Assembly: GCA_030704615.1 (NCBI GenBank)
Contig: CM060732.1
Coordinates: 23,748,001 to 23,808,000, forward strand
Direction of reading: 5' to 3'
DNA length: 60,000 bases
Origin: Takakia lepidozioides
Taxonomy: Eukaryota; Streptophyta; Takakiopsida; Takakiales; Takakiaceae
Below the pieces are notes generated by a model. That model saw only the letters and a program-made list of their open reading frames with translations, was not told the origin of the DNA and searched no databases. The translations under genes and the position numbers were made by a program. Shown in pieces: positions 33,851 through 44,670 of this stretch (the stretch's first letter is position 1; every line of letters starts with the position of its first letter).

Positions 33851-36517
33851 TCACCAATAATCCCCACAAGAGCACACCCCATTTGTGAAGTGATGGAACC
33901 GGGTGGCATCCCTTGCAAAGATTTCACGACCAACAATCTTGGATATGAACTTGGTTGCAGTGTGGCAGTCATCACATACCCGAAGGTTCTTAATGATGCG
34001 GATAGGAGTCCCGGGGGGTGTACGTATGAGCCCAAAGGCAATAGCAAGCCTTTCACTGTGGTGACAGAGAGACTGTTCCTTGTGCTGCTCAACCACATTA
34101 TGCAAAACAAACTGGGTGTTGGGCACATATCCTCCCTCCTTCATTTGCCTAGTTAATCTATCTAACTCAATGTAAATCTCCTCTGTTTGTGGATGTGATT
34201 TATCTTCTGCAAAGAATGCATGTACCCTGCTGTTGACCTCAATCCAGCTGCGCCCTGCTTCCTTTTTCACACCTTTTTCCTTCATTGCTTTCCTCACCTT
34301 AGCTACATCGTCCCACTTGCCAGCCGCAGCATAGATGTTTGATAGCAGCACAAACACTGCAGAATTGTGTGGTTCCAACTTGAGAATACATTCTGAAGCA
34401 TGCTCTGCAACTGCCACATTGCCGTGAATTCTGCAAGCAGCGAGCAAGGCACCCCACACCGAAGCATCCGGTTCAAATGGCATTTTGTTGATGAAGGCCT
34501 CTGCCTTGAGCAACTGCCCAGCGCGGCCAAGAAGGTCAACCATGCAGCCATAGTGATTCCCCAGGGGTGTTATGTCATAATCTTGAGTCATGGAATAGAA
34601 ATAGTGTCGACCTTCATCAACTAGGCCCATGTGGCTGCATGCGGAGAGGACACCAACGTAGGTGACCTCATTTGGCTTCACCTCTTTCAGTTGCATCTGT
34701 TCAAAGAGCTCAAGGGCCTCCTTGCCATGCCCATGCTGAGCATATCCCATAATCATTGCACTCCACAAGACCACATCAGGCCTTGAAATTTTGTCAAAAA
34801 CTTTTCGTGAGTCGACCAGACTCCCACACTTGGCATACATGTCAACAAGGGAACTTGCCACACAGACATCTGACTCAAGTCCAGATTCGATGACGAGGGC
34901 ATGGATCCGCTTGCCTTCTTCCAGAGCAGCTAGGCTGGCATACGAATTGAGGATGCTCATGAAGGTGATCTTATTCGGGCACAGGCCTTCTTCCCACATT
35001 TGCCAAAAAAGGTCAAAGGCCAGTTCATTGTGCCCTTGATTACTGTATCCTGCTATAATCGCATTCCATGAAACAATGTCTCGTTTAGGCATTTTATTGA
35101 ACACTTGACTTGCCTCCACCACACTCCCACATCTGGCGTACATGGTCACAAGGGAATTACCCAGACACACATCTGACTCCAATCCATCTTTGATAATGTG
35201 GGAGTGGACCCACTTGCCCTGTTCCAGACCTCTGGAGCCGGCACATGCATTCAGAATGCTCATGAAGGTGATCTTGTTGGGCTTAACCCTCTCTAGCTGC
35301 ATTTTCTCAAAGAGTTCAAATGCCTCTTTGCAAAGTCTGTGCTGGGCGAATCCTGCAATCATAGCAGTCCATGAGACCACATCTCTCTTAGACATTTGGT
35401 CAAATACTGTGCAAGCATCCGCCACACTCCCGCACTTGGCATACATGGTGACAAGGGCATTTCCGATATAGAGATCAGACTCGAATCCACTTTTAATGAT
35501 GTGGGCATGGAGCCACCTCCCCTGTTCCAGAGCTGCTGGGCTGGAGCATGCGTTGAGAATGCTGATGAAAGTGACATTGTTTGGCTTCACACCTTCTTGT
35601 TGCATTTTCCGAAACAGTTCAAATGCCTCCTCACCTTGCCCTTGCTCAGCAAATGCTGCAATCATCGCAGTCCATGAGACCACGTCTCGTATAGGCATTA
35701 TGTCAAATACTTGGCGGCCATCCACCACACTCCCGCATTTGGCATACATGCTCACAAGGGCAGTCCCCACGTGAATGTCAGACTGAAACCCAGCTTTAAC
35801 GATAAGAGCATGGAGCAATTTGCCCTGTTCCAGAGCTGCTGGGCTGGCACATGCTTTGAGGATGCTAACGAAGGTGACCTTGTTTGGTTTTACGCCTTCC
35901 CGTTGCATATGCGACAAGAGTTTTATCGCTTTTTCACCAAATCCTCCCTGAGCATATCCTGCGATCATCGAATTCCATGAGACCACATCCCGTCTGGCCA
36001 TTTTGTCAAACACTCGAAGCGCATCCACAACACTCCCGCACTTGACATACATGCTGATCAGGGTGTTCCTCAGAAACATATCTTGCTTCAATCCACTTTT
36101 GATGATGTGCGCATGTATATGCTTGCCGTGTGCGAGAGCTTTCATCCTGGCACACCCCTGCAAGAGACACACATAGGTGTCGGAGTATGCTGGGATCCCT
36201 TGTTGGTCCATCAGTTCCAGAACGTTGAGAGCCTCCTTTATTCGTCCCTCCTTGCAAAGGGTGCTCACATCCCCACCAATGCCACTCGAGTCCTTGATGC
36301 CTCCGTCCTTCTCCCCTCCTTTCATTGCCCATCCTTCCAAAGCACTGGTGATTATCGATGTGCCAAAAGCAATGCCCTTGCTGCCACTCTGCGGCCATTG
36401 AAAAATCTGCTTCAGCTTCCAACGTTGAAAACTCGCTACCCTGCACGACAATTTGGAGCGACTGTTGTATGCTTGTCCGGATGGGATGCAGGAGATCTCC
36501 TGTGCATTGGAGGGCAT
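33851..36517 (-). CDS. PPR-DYW protein, organellar RNA-editing factor, 888 aa
   Basis: One intronless frame from ATG 36517 to the stop at 33851-33853, the usual architecture of plant PPR genes. After about 80 residues without repeats it has a long PLS array. Five near-identical P-L-S triplets share the wording NALVTMYAKCGSV...VF..M..RDVVSWTAMIAGFAQ, followed by the E/E+ region. The C-terminal DYW deaminase shows HSERLAIAFG (HxE zinc/catalytic site), CDDCHTATKF and terminal CSCGDYW. Such proteins bind organellar RNA one base per repeat and deaminate a target C to U. The canonical DYW ending argues for C-to-U rather than the variant clade proposed for U-to-C editing. Organelle targeting is expected, but no clear transit peptide can be asserted from the N-terminus. 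The very similar triplets suggest recent internal repeat expansion. The gene is head-to-head with the J-domain gene. Confidence 0.93.
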   Translation of the reverse strand: MPSNAQEISCIPSGQAYNSRSKLSCRVASFQRWKLKQIFQWPQSGSKGIAFGTSIITSALEGWAMKGGEKDGGIKDSSGIGGDVSTLCKEGRIKEALNVLELMDQQGIPAYSDTYVCLLQGCARMKALAHGKHIHAHIIKSGLKQDMFLRNTLISMYVKCGSVVDALRVFDKMARRDVVSWNSMIAGYAQGGFGEKAIKLLSHMQREGVKPNKVTFVSILKACASPAALEQGKLLHALIVKAGFQSDIHVGTALVSMYAKCGSVVDGRQVFDIMPIRDVVSWTAMIAAFAEQGQGEEAFELFRKMQQEGVKPNNVTFISILNACSSPAALEQGRWLHAHIIKSGFESDLYIGNALVTMYAKCGSVADACTVFDQMSKRDVVSWTAMIAGFAQHRLCKEAFELFEKMQLERVKPNKITFMSILNACAGSRGLEQGKWVHSHIIKDGLESDVCLGNSLVTMYARCGSVVEASQVFNKMPKRDIVSWNAIIAGYSNQGHNELAFDLFWQMWEEGLCPNKITFMSILNSYASLAALEEGKRIHALVIESGLESDVCVASSLVDMYAKCGSLVDSRKVFDKISRPDVVLWSAMIMGYAQHGHGKEALELFEQMQLKEVKPNEVTYVGVLSACSHMGLVDEGRHYFYSMTQDYDITPLGNHYGCMVDLLGRAGQLLKAEAFINKMPFEPDASVWGALLAACRIHGNVAVAEHASECILKLEPHNSAVFVLLSNIYAAAGKWDDVAKVRKAMKEKGVKKEAGRSWIEVNSRVHAFFAEDKSHPQTEEIYIELDRLTRQMKEGGYVPNTQFVLHNVVEQHKEQSLCHHSERLAIAFGLIRTPPGTPIRIIKNLRVCDDCHTATKFISKIVGREIFARDATRFHHFTNGVCSCGDYW

Positions 36518-36848
36518 GACGCGATGGTGAAAGGCGGCAGCATGACGGAGAGGATCCAGTACTCGTGGGTAAAAGAGGCACGCACATTCCTACCTATTTG
36601 AAATCATCCTTGAATCATTCTGATCACATGCATGAAATCGGTTTACGCTTTTCGTTGCCTCCTCATGATATCCAACTAAACCCAGGTTACACCACAACCG
36701 TACGTTCATGAGCAGTCTTTTGTGGAGCACTTACATCAGTTCACGATCTAATGACTGCAGATTTATGTAAGTCATTTCGTAAGAGGGCAATGCTCTGCGA
36801 TTGAGCAGGGGGAGCGTGCCGCTTGTGTCTACGGCTATCGGACATGTT
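36518..36848. promoter_or_regulatory. Putative bidirectional promoter region
   Basis: 331 bases separate the ATG of the PPR-DYW gene (-) from the ATG of the J-domain gene (+). No TATA box is obvious on either side. Any shared control is an inference from the spacing only. Confidence 0.4.
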
Positions 36849-38788
36849 ATGGGTATCCTAGCGACAGGACTGGTTTGCGCGGGGGCTGTGTTCCAGAGAA
36901 GGAAGAACTGCACCAGTTGTGATCCACCCCATACTGGATTCAGGATTGTTCTGAGCAGTGAAGGAGCAGGAGCAAGGCTGGTGAACAACAGAAAATTAAA
37001 AGGAGGTGACTGTGTTGGCTGGGGTGGAAACTACTATGCATCGAGAAGAGAACGTAGGGTTGTTGTGTGTGCCGCCTCCAGGGAATCCTTGTATGAAACC
37101 TTGGGAGTGTCACCCTCGGCCTCAGAGAAGGACATCAAGCAAGCGTATCGGCGATTGGCTCTCAAATATCATCCCGATGTCAATAAACGAGTAAGCTCTT
37201 TGGACACCAAACTCAGACTTTGTACAAAATCTCAGAAGAGGTCGGGAGGCGGGAGCAAGAGCAGAAAGGGGGTGATAGCATGGGCTTTAATGCATCCAGA
37301 TGGGAAAGGAAAGAAGTGGGGTCTCGGAGATAGCTGCGACGATGTGTCATTCAAACGTCGGCACTTATAGGTGGGAGTGTCCATAAGTTATAGATCACTG
37401 GCAAGGTAGTGACCCACCCAGTTTGTTTTCCCAGACTGGTGTGTGCTTTTCATGCTTAGCATATTACACTCAAGAGGTACGAGCACGCGTTTACTCGGAG
37501 ATGACTGCTGCTCGACACATTCTGCCCCCTGGTCCATGTCTGCAGCTCTAGGAGTAGGACTTGGGTTTCTGAAAAAGTTGGCAAATCCTGGGGGAACTGG
37601 GTCGCATTTACTGTTTGCCGAATTTGGGATAGTGAGGCACACTGTCCTAGCTCACTTGTACATATTTCGGTCTAGATGGTTGAGCCCCTCGCATCACGCT
37701 GCTGCTTGTGCTCCAGGCCGATGCGCAAGAACAGTTTCTGCGTATAAAGACAGCATACCAGACGTTGGTGGATGGTCGGAGTCGCGCCAAGTACGATGCC
37801 TCGTTGCGCCCAAAAACTGGTGATTGGGAGCCATTCCAACGGACCTCTCCTTCGAGAGCCAGAGAGAGGACTCAGGAGCAGGAGGAGTTTTACGGATTGG
37901 GTATGGTCCTTACCTAGGCTCATTCTGATTGGATATTCTTGCCAGAGACCTGGGTTTATACTTTTATACTCCTGTGTTATCATTTGAATTGATCTCTTTT
38001 CTGGTTATAATCCGGCCTACACATGCACCTGCATTACCAACCTGGACTGCATTTCCTACAGCCTATCCAATTTTCTCCGAGAGAGGTGTGAAGGTTTGTA
38101 TGAAGGCATCCATGGACACCTCCAAAGAATAGAATGAGAGTATTCTCCGCATTCTTACATATACACACAGATATTAGGGTATGGACTCATGAGGCAGGGT
38201 TTGGGGGTGCAGGCGAGTTGTGGAGGGATCTGCTGGGGTCTCTTGGTAGAGCTGTCAACCCTGGCCTGCAAATGTGTGGATGTGGGGCAGGGCTGGCTGG
38301 CCCGGCATCTTTTAGCTGATGATAGCGGTTGTGCTCTCTGGTGCAGAGGACTTCTTCAAGGACTTGCAGTCTGACCTCAGCAAGCGAGAGGCTTCTATGA
38401 GCTCCCAGGCAAAGCCCAAGAGTCTGTGGGAAGAGTTGGCGGTGAGTATGGCTAAGATTCTTTTGCAAACAGTATTGTCTGTAGGTGTGGCAGCAAGGGA
38501 CTAACAGGGCTTGTTGGATGGCCCACCATGCAGGACATTGGAGAGGAGTTTGTGGAATTCCTTGAGAAAGAATTGAACATCAGTGAGGCCAGCGAGGATG
38601 AGAAGCAAGGGGGCGACTTCTCTGGAGATGCTAATAGTGATGGCAGACGGCAGCGCTCCAAACTATATGATGATAGCAGCAAGACCTCAAGTTGGGAAGC
38701 TCCTAGTGATGAGAAGAGCAAAGTGGAGAAAGACATTGCGGAGATCGAGGATATGCTGGCTCAGCTGAAGAAGGAACTAGGGATCTAA
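36849..38788 (+). CDS. Chloroplast-type J-domain (DnaJ) protein, four exons, about 291 aa
   Basis: Exons are 36849-37190, 37717-37900, 38347-38441 and 38534-38788. All borders are GT-AG and the phases match. The first in-frame ATG is 36849. About 75 N-terminal residues end in [12 protein letters not shown], like a plastid transit peptide with a VxC/A cleavage site. The J-domain follows: [20 protein letters not shown], then the HPD signature in KYHPDVNKR. Exon 2 completes it with [11 protein letters not shown] and KYDASL. Exon 3 reads [11 protein letters not shown]. Exon 4 begins [14 protein letters not shown], is acidic, and ends in a short coiled-coil-like [15 protein letters not shown]. There are no Gly/Phe or zinc-finger regions, so it is a J-only (type III/C) co-chaperone that would stimulate a plastid Hsp70. 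The exact partner is unknown. Exon 4 skipping or retention is not testable here. Confidence 0.85.
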
Positions 38789-40583
38789 GTCACTCTCTCA
38801 ATTTCTATTTGCGTGGCCAAATTCACTGTTGTCCTAAAATTTACCAAATCCTTCTAGAGCACAAGCCTTTTTGGGGGGAGTTAGCTTCATCTCAGGATTG
38901 TCCAGTGCTGGCATGTCTTGTGCTGTTCTCCTTTAGAATGTGAAGTGATGGGTGAAAAAGGCTCAGTTATGGATTTGCTTGAAGAGAGAAGAGTGGATGT
39001 TGGCATTGTTGCAACCAATTCTCATCTACTTGTGACCCGGAAGGAGTAAATTGCCAGCTTGCCAGCAGCCATCCGAAAGGAAAGCAACACCTAAAAGCAA
39101 GCAGGCACAACAGCCATTTACCAAGTCCTTCCACAAGCAAGAAAAGCAAGGGACCCAAAAGATATGAATTGGGGAAGGGGGGGGCTACCTCTATAGGCAC
39201 TGAATTTACAGTATGTGATCTGTATTTCCGGGGAAGTGAATGTGATTTGTAAAAATATGGTGGCTCTTAGTTAAGGAGGCTTCCAGTCTTCTGCTCAATG
39301 TATACCATAGATCCTTGGGGATCAAGTACTACCATGAGTTACGCATACTTCGGCTGTGTCCTCACATTTATACCACAAGTGGACAACCAACATTCAGCGG
39401 TGACAAACAGCACCAAGCGCAGGTTGTGGGTTCAACCACATGTTGGATGTCATAAAGGTGTTGAGTGTCCACTTTCCCACGGAAGGCCGGATCAGGAGAG
39501 ACCATAATCTAAGTCCACATTTTCTTTTTCAAAACCATATGTGATTTTTCATCTAATGGATAACAGTATCTCTGAGATACTATTCCCCATCCTCTGCAGT
39601 GGGTTGGGGATTCAATCGCCGTGCTTTCGTCCCTTGGTTTGCCACATGATGGCTCAGAAAGGGCTGTCATTCAATACATATATAATTTCAGGCATAATAT
39701 AATGAATTATTCTGAGTTGTGAAACAAATTGTGTCAAAATTATTCCATCGAATAGATATCCCAGCTGAGCTTATGAACTGTATATCGCCTAATGAAGGTA
39801 AGTGGCGAGGGTGATTTTAACCCCTAAAGGATGTAAAGACTTGATTCCGACTTGCTTGCTTTTGGCCATGGATGAATGATACAGCGGATGGAGCACGATG
39901 ATGATGCTCATTCAGGATAACGAATAGGCACAGGATGAGGCTCTCAGTTAATCCTAGATGGATGTAGGTGGAGTAGCCATAACATATTTGACGCTGGTAC
40001 AGCTGGCTTATTAAGTTAGCATTGTCTGTAGTTAACAGTTAGATCAGGATTAGATTACGTGGTGTGACAGGCTTGTGTGGTCCAGCTGGGATAACATCTG
40101 GCTGGCCAATGAAAGGCAGCCCTTTGGCCTAGATAGGATTACGTGCTTAAATACTATATAAATCAAAGCACTCAAGGAATGGGGGTGGTGGATTTTGGAT
40201 CTCATTTGGTGTAGGAACTGCAGTGGATTGTGTGTGATTTGGTGTACTTGTGTTGGATGAAAAGTGGCTCTTTGTGTTAAGTTGTTGCCCCCTAGTTAGC
40301 GTGCTTTGCTCCATAAGACATACAACCCCAGTGCAGGTAATTTCTCGGGATAGAGAGGAATAATCCCATGGCCCCGGAATCTGGCCCCGGAATCTTGGTG
40401 GAGATGGGGGCATTTAATCCGTTACCGGGAACAAATGTATTAATCATCATAGGTAATGTGTGTGTTGCAAGGGCATAAGGTACAGCCGTCAGAAAGGCGA
40501 AATGGCGGCGAGTCTCATTTTTCGTTTGTGTGCCTTCTTCTCTTTCGTGTCCAAGCTAGCCGCGTTTCTCCTTGTTGTGTGCA
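38789..40583. other. Intergenic DNA and presumed 5' end of gypsy element A
   Basis: No gene is seen at 38789-39800. Two RNA-pol-III-B-box-like strings (gggttcaacc near 39427 and ggggattcaatcgcc near 39607) hint at SINE relics without supporting structure. A TATA-like ctatataaat (about 40153) and the downstream leader could belong to the 5' LTR of element A, but I could not define LTR borders or a primer-binding site. Confidence 0.3.
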
Positions 40584-40943
40584 ATGGCGTCTCCCTCTGA
40601 GTCTGTTCTTGTCATTAGCGAATGCACGCTTGACCAAAAATTTGAGCAGACTTTTCTGCATGAGTTGAGGGTGCGTTTGAGCGAGGACATTTGCAGATAT
40701 ACTGCCTTTGATGAGAATGAACCCTGGCCCCGCGAGGAACTTCAGTTAGATACACCCTCGGATTTTTGGATTGCAAAATTTGAAGCTGAGGCGGCGGAGG
40801 AAGCGGCCAAAGAGGCCATCACACCTGCTCAAAAACGTGAGCAGAAGCGCAAGGTGAAACAAGCCTTGCAGAGTGCCTGGGCTAGGAAGTTGTTGCAGGT
40901 ACTGCATGCCGAGGAGATTGCTGCGAAGCTCCATTTTCCCTAG
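40584..40943 (+). CDS. Upstream ORF of element A, unknown, 119 aa
   Basis: ATG 40584 opens MASPSESVLVISECTLDQKF... and runs to the stop at 40941-40943. The C-terminal half is Ala/Glu/Lys-rich and helical (AEAAEEAAKEAITPAQKREQ). It precedes the gag frame of element A and is probably part of the element, as several plant gypsy lineages carry an extra ORF. No family is recognised. Confidence 0.35.
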   Translation: MASPSESVLVISECTLDQKFEQTFLHELRVRLSEDICRYTAFDENEPWPREELQLDTPSDFWIAKFEAEAAEEAAKEAITPAQKREQKRKVKQALQSAWARKLLQVLHAEEIAAKLHFP

Positions 40944-41109
40944 CTTCAGGAGCGTATGTGTGCTGGTGAGGTTTTTAGCAGGCCTCAAATAGGTGTGTCG
41001 CAGTTCACAGTGAGCAGGGATGTGCACACTGAATTGGAGGGCTTTGCCTACCCTCATAAGCCAAAGTCTGTTGTGACTCTGGGAATTCATTAGAGGCGGT
41101 ACTGCCCTT

Positions 41110-41487
41110 GTGTTTGCCAACCTTCGTCTGAACGGTGTTGTTTCCGAGGAGGCCGACCCCACCTGGGAAGAGGTTGTGGCAGGGGTTCTGGAACATCGCT
41201 TTCAACACCATCCCTCGGACGTGGTAGTGTTTCCAGGCCGATCTTTCAAACAAGAACGTGTTGGGCTGACTCAACTGGACAAGGCGGCTGAGTACCCTCC
41301 GCACACGGTAGTTAAAGAACGAAGAGTGCGTACGGTTGTCAAGGTTGCGTTTTGGCTCAAAAGTGAACGGGAAGTCTGGCAACAATTGGGAGAGGCCGTC
41401 TCTCTTTGGCCCAAACAGCGTTACATCAGCTGCCATTGTGTGGCGAACTGGGAAGACTTCATTCAGGCCCCAGCGGATAGGAGGTAA
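41110..41487 (+). other. Second upstream frame of element A, no ATG
   Basis: Open for about 125 codons with protein-like text (WEEVVAGVLEHRFQHHPSDV..., then CHCVANWEDFIQAP). It lacks an ATG near its start and is in a different frame from the preceding ORF, so it may be the continuation of that ORF after a frameshift. Function unknown. Confidence 0.3.
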
Positions 41488-41551
41488 GAGGTGTTAGCCC
41501 CTGCTCATGCTTGTCCACACTAGGGCCATGCTGGAAAAGTAGGCTGAGGAA

Positions 41552-42724
41552 ATGGTAGGCTTAAGTGAGCTTGAGGCTAGAAGAGAGAGAGAGTTAGCTG
41601 CTGACCGGAATGAAGCTGCGCATGGTGAAGGATCTACGGGTCATGGAGGGGTAGAAAAGGATAAGGCTGCTCATGAGCCAGCTCTTGATATAGAAGATCT
41701 TTGTGAGGCTATGGGAGTCATATCTAATTGTCCACCTTTGATGAAAATGTTGATCAATCAAAATATTCCGGTGACACCAGTCAAACCCATTGATTCGGCT
41801 GAGAGGATGCACAAACAACCCTTTCCAGATTTCAACTTGGGTGAAGACTTTGAATCATTTCTAGAGTTTTTTGAGATCAGTAGAGAATTGAACTCTGTCC
41901 CTCAGAAGTTCATTATCAAGGCCTTCCATTTGTGTTTAAAAGGTGAGGCTAGGAAGATTTTTGAGTCCAGCATTAAGGGAAAGAATGAGCTGACCTGGGA
42001 GGAAGCTAGGCAATTGGCAGATACATTGTTTCGCAAAGTAAAGCCCATTGCTTACACAGTTCCTGAGCTAACCTTCTCCCCTGGTGACAGTATTTGGAAG
42101 TACTACTCTGATCTTCGTACAGCTGTTTGTAAGGCAGTGGATGATCCATCTGAATGCTCAGCTATCCTGAAGCATTGCTTCATCAAAGGTTTACCCTCAG
42201 CTGACAGGGTCTTTTTACAAAAACAACATTACCACCATAAAGATGAGATGGTAGGTTTACTGGAGAAACGACTTAGATTGAAGGCGGCCAAGGCTGGCAT
42301 GAGCCCCTCCCCTCTCAAGGCTACGAATTTTTTGGCTGCTAGTAAGGACACTAATCTTGCTAATGTGCATCCTGAGGTGACCATTACTGCAGATCAGATA
42401 CTGCCCACGTTGGTTCATGAGTTGAGCCAGTTTCGTAGTGATGTTCAAGAACAGTTCCTGACGATGAAAAATGAGGCTACTTGGCGAGCCTCGGGATTTG
42501 ATCCTTCTAGTCAAAATCAACAAGAGCCCAACCAGGGTGGCTTTAGGAGCAAATCCCAACCCGACACGAGGTATGTGAATAAAGCATCGCTACCCGCTTG
42601 CATGATTTGTAAGTCCACGGAACATTACACTCGCTGCTGCCCTTATCAGTCAGATTTGCCAGCTTTAATTGAGCAGCTTAAAAAGGAGAAGAATGGAGCT
42701 TTTAACGAAAACGGTCGTCTGTGA
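41552..42724 (+). CDS. Gag polyprotein of gypsy element A, 390 aa
   Basis: One open frame from ATG 41552. Residues about 90-260 form a retrotransposon gag (capsid) region with the typical W-poor helical text and the KYYSDLRTAV segment. A zinc knuckle CMICKSTEHYTRCC (CX2CX4HX4C) lies near the C-terminus (about residues 350-363). It would form virus-like particles that package element RNA. The stop overlaps the start of the pol frame by 4 bases (atga), suggesting reinitiation or readthrough to make Pol. Confidence 0.75.
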   Translation: MVGLSELEARRERELAADRNEAAHGEGSTGHGGVEKDKAAHEPALDIEDLCEAMGVISNCPPLMKMLINQNIPVTPVKPIDSAERMHKQPFPDFNLGEDFESFLEFFEISRELNSVPQKFIIKAFHLCLKGEARKIFESSIKGKNELTWEEARQLADTLFRKVKPIAYTVPELTFSPGDSIWKYYSDLRTAVCKAVDDPSECSAILKHCFIKGLPSADRVFLQKQHYHHKDEMVGLLEKRLRLKAAKAGMSPSPLKATNFLAASKDTNLANVHPEVTITADQILPTLVHELSQFRSDVQEQFLTMKNEATWRASGFDPSSQNQQEPNQGGFRSKSQPDTRYVNKASLPACMICKSTEHYTRCCPYQSDLPALIEQLKKEKNGAFNENGRL

Positions 42725-43866
42725 GGGTGCCAGGCGATCGTCTCCTCAGCCCTCCCTCCCTGGTAAGTGCAATCCTATCTCAAGATTTCAAGTTGCTACA
42801 TTGTGAGGCCCTTCGCAAGGTCAGCAAACTCAGAATGCATCCGTTGATGACCCAATGTCATGTTGGTCACCTTTCGTTCTCCTGCATTATTGATACAGGG
42901 TGTACAATGTCTGCCATCCCTCTCAATGTGGTTCGCATCTTAGGACTTAAACTGCAATCAGCCAAGGGTTTGTCTGTTTCCATTGCAGATGGGACTGCTT
43001 ATGAACCTATAGGCTTGGTCACCTTGCCCATCAGAGTCAGTGGCAAAAGCGTGGTACTGACCTATATTGTCACTCTTGGGGAACAGTTTTTGTTAGGTCT
43101 GGATTGGATGCAAGGGGCTGAAGCCAGCCTTGACATCATGGGACATATGATGTGGCTGCACAACGGAGAGGGCAGTCCTTACAAAGTCAATCTGTCGCCT
43201 GTGACCTTGGTTGCTGGTACATCTATGGCCAACTATGCCAAAACCAAGTTGCAAGCTGCTGCAATGCGGGATCAAGTGGGACTGGCCTACAACTGGTCTC
43301 GTTTCAGTCAATTCCAACTTGTGGATAACTGCTTGCATCAATGGCAATTTTCTGCCCCTGGCAGCAAGGGCAGTGCTCCCTTTCCTATACCAAAAACTTC
43401 ACTTATGTTAAGGGCTCCTACTGACTTTGTCATCCCTGCCTATTCTCAACGAATTGTTCCCACATGACTTGCATTTCTGTGTCCTGAGGGTCATTTTTTA
43501 GAAATTGAAGGGTGGCGGAAGTTAGCCTTGCAGAAACACTGCCTCGTTGCTGCTGGTGTCCTTGACCGAGGGTTCAAAGGAGAAACCCGGCTTCTTATTA
43601 CTAATCCCGAACGCATTACCGTCTCCATCCGCAAAGGGCAAGTGCTTGCACGTCTGACTGCCGTGCCACTCTCCGATTTAACGTCTGTGCAGTCAGCTCT
43701 CAGCTTGCAAGATATTGGGTTAGTTGACTCCCCTATTGACCAGCTGCAAAGTTTTGCTGCTCATCGTGGTCTTGCTGTCAGCCCCAGCCTGACCCCTAAC
43801 CGGGAAGCTCATTTCCAGCAAGTGCTCCAGGACATTAAGGTCGGTGATCATCTGACCTCTCCGTAG
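42721..43866 (+). pseudogene. Protease and linker region of gypsy element A pol
   Basis: The frame from 42721 includes a retropepsin-like active site, IIDTGCTMSAIP (D-T-G at about 42892-42900), and the hydrophobic FLLGLDWM flap/C-terminal motif. A TGA at 43465-43467 interrupts it. The same frame reopens to the TAG at 43864-43866. It overlaps the gag stop by 4 bases. The two nonsense codons make this copy defective. Confidence 0.7.
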
Positions 43867-43904
43867 ATGCACCAGCTTCATTCTTTCATTCGCTGCAATC
43901 TAGA

Positions 43905-44670
43905 TATCTTCAGCCGTGTCCTCATGATCTTGGCGAAACTGATATTTTGCAACATGACATAGTCACTGATGGCTCCCCTGTCAAACAACATGCCTACCGG
44001 GAAAGTGTTCATGAACGCAAGATCATCCAGGAGGAAATCACCCGCATGCTTGACGCAGGCGTAATCACTCCCTCTATCTCTCCGTGGGCCAGCTGGCCTA
44101 TTGTGTTAGTAGGTAAGAAGGATGGTTCCACTCGTTTTGTGTTGACTTTTGCCGATTGAATGCTCTTACTAAACGTGATGTGTACCTTTTTCCTCGCATT
44201 AATGAGACATTAGATCAGCTCAATGGTGCCATGATTTTCTCATCCTTAGATCTTGTTGCTGGGTTTTTGCAAGTACCTCTCATTCCCTCTGCCAAAGAGA
44301 AAACTACTTTTACATGCAGGATGGGCATGTATCAGTTTGAGACCATGCCTTTTGGGCTTTGTAATGCCACTGCTACATTTCAGCGACTGATGGATGTGGT
44401 GCTCGGTAACTTACGATGGGAATGTGCACTTGTTTATATAGACGACATCAATGTTTACTCTACTACCTTTGAAGCTCATATGTTGGACTTGCGAAGAGTG
44501 GTATGCAGACTTCGTGCCGCAGGACTTAAAGTTAAAGCAAAGAAGTGCGACTTCTGTATGAAACAGTTGCACTTTCTTGGCCACCTCCTTTCTGCTGCTG
44601 GCATCAGTCTTGATCCCAACAAGATCCAAACCGTGTGGGTGTATTCCACACCCAAAGACAAGAGCACTCT
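43905..44670 (+). pseudogene. Reverse transcriptase fragment of gypsy element A
   Basis: RT motifs in order: ITRMLDAGVITPSISPWASW, VGKKDGSTRF, SSLDLVAGFLQVPL, TMPFGLCNATATFQRLMD, the catalytic YIDDINVYS, and FLGHLLS. Frameshifts occur near 43912 and 44158, where the text continues in the next frame. It ends in the connection region at DPNKIQTVW...TPKDKSTL. Confidence 0.78.

Larger units (their letters stand above)
40584..44670 (+). mobile_element. Ty3/gypsy element A, truncated inside reverse transcriptase
   Basis: Upstream ORFs, gag, protease and the front two thirds of reverse transcriptase follow each other on the plus strand. RNase H and integrase are missing. At about 44640-44680 the plus-strand RT text stops and the minus strand becomes readable as RNase H of element B (YSSYEGE motif). 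The break therefore lies there and no 3' LTR remains. Confidence 0.75.

Noticed and set aside
36801-36848. Longer N-terminus of the J-domain protein starting at a TTG codon
   Set aside because: No ATG exists there; the first in-frame ATG is 36849 and gives a plausible transit peptide.
37191-37370. Continuation of J-domain exon 1 past the HPD motif as an unspliced reading
   Set aside because: The J-domain is interrupted in that reading, while splicing 37190 to 37717 restores helix IV and matches phase.
39300-39650. SINE candidates from B-box-like strings
   Set aside because: No A box, tail or target duplication could be paired with them.
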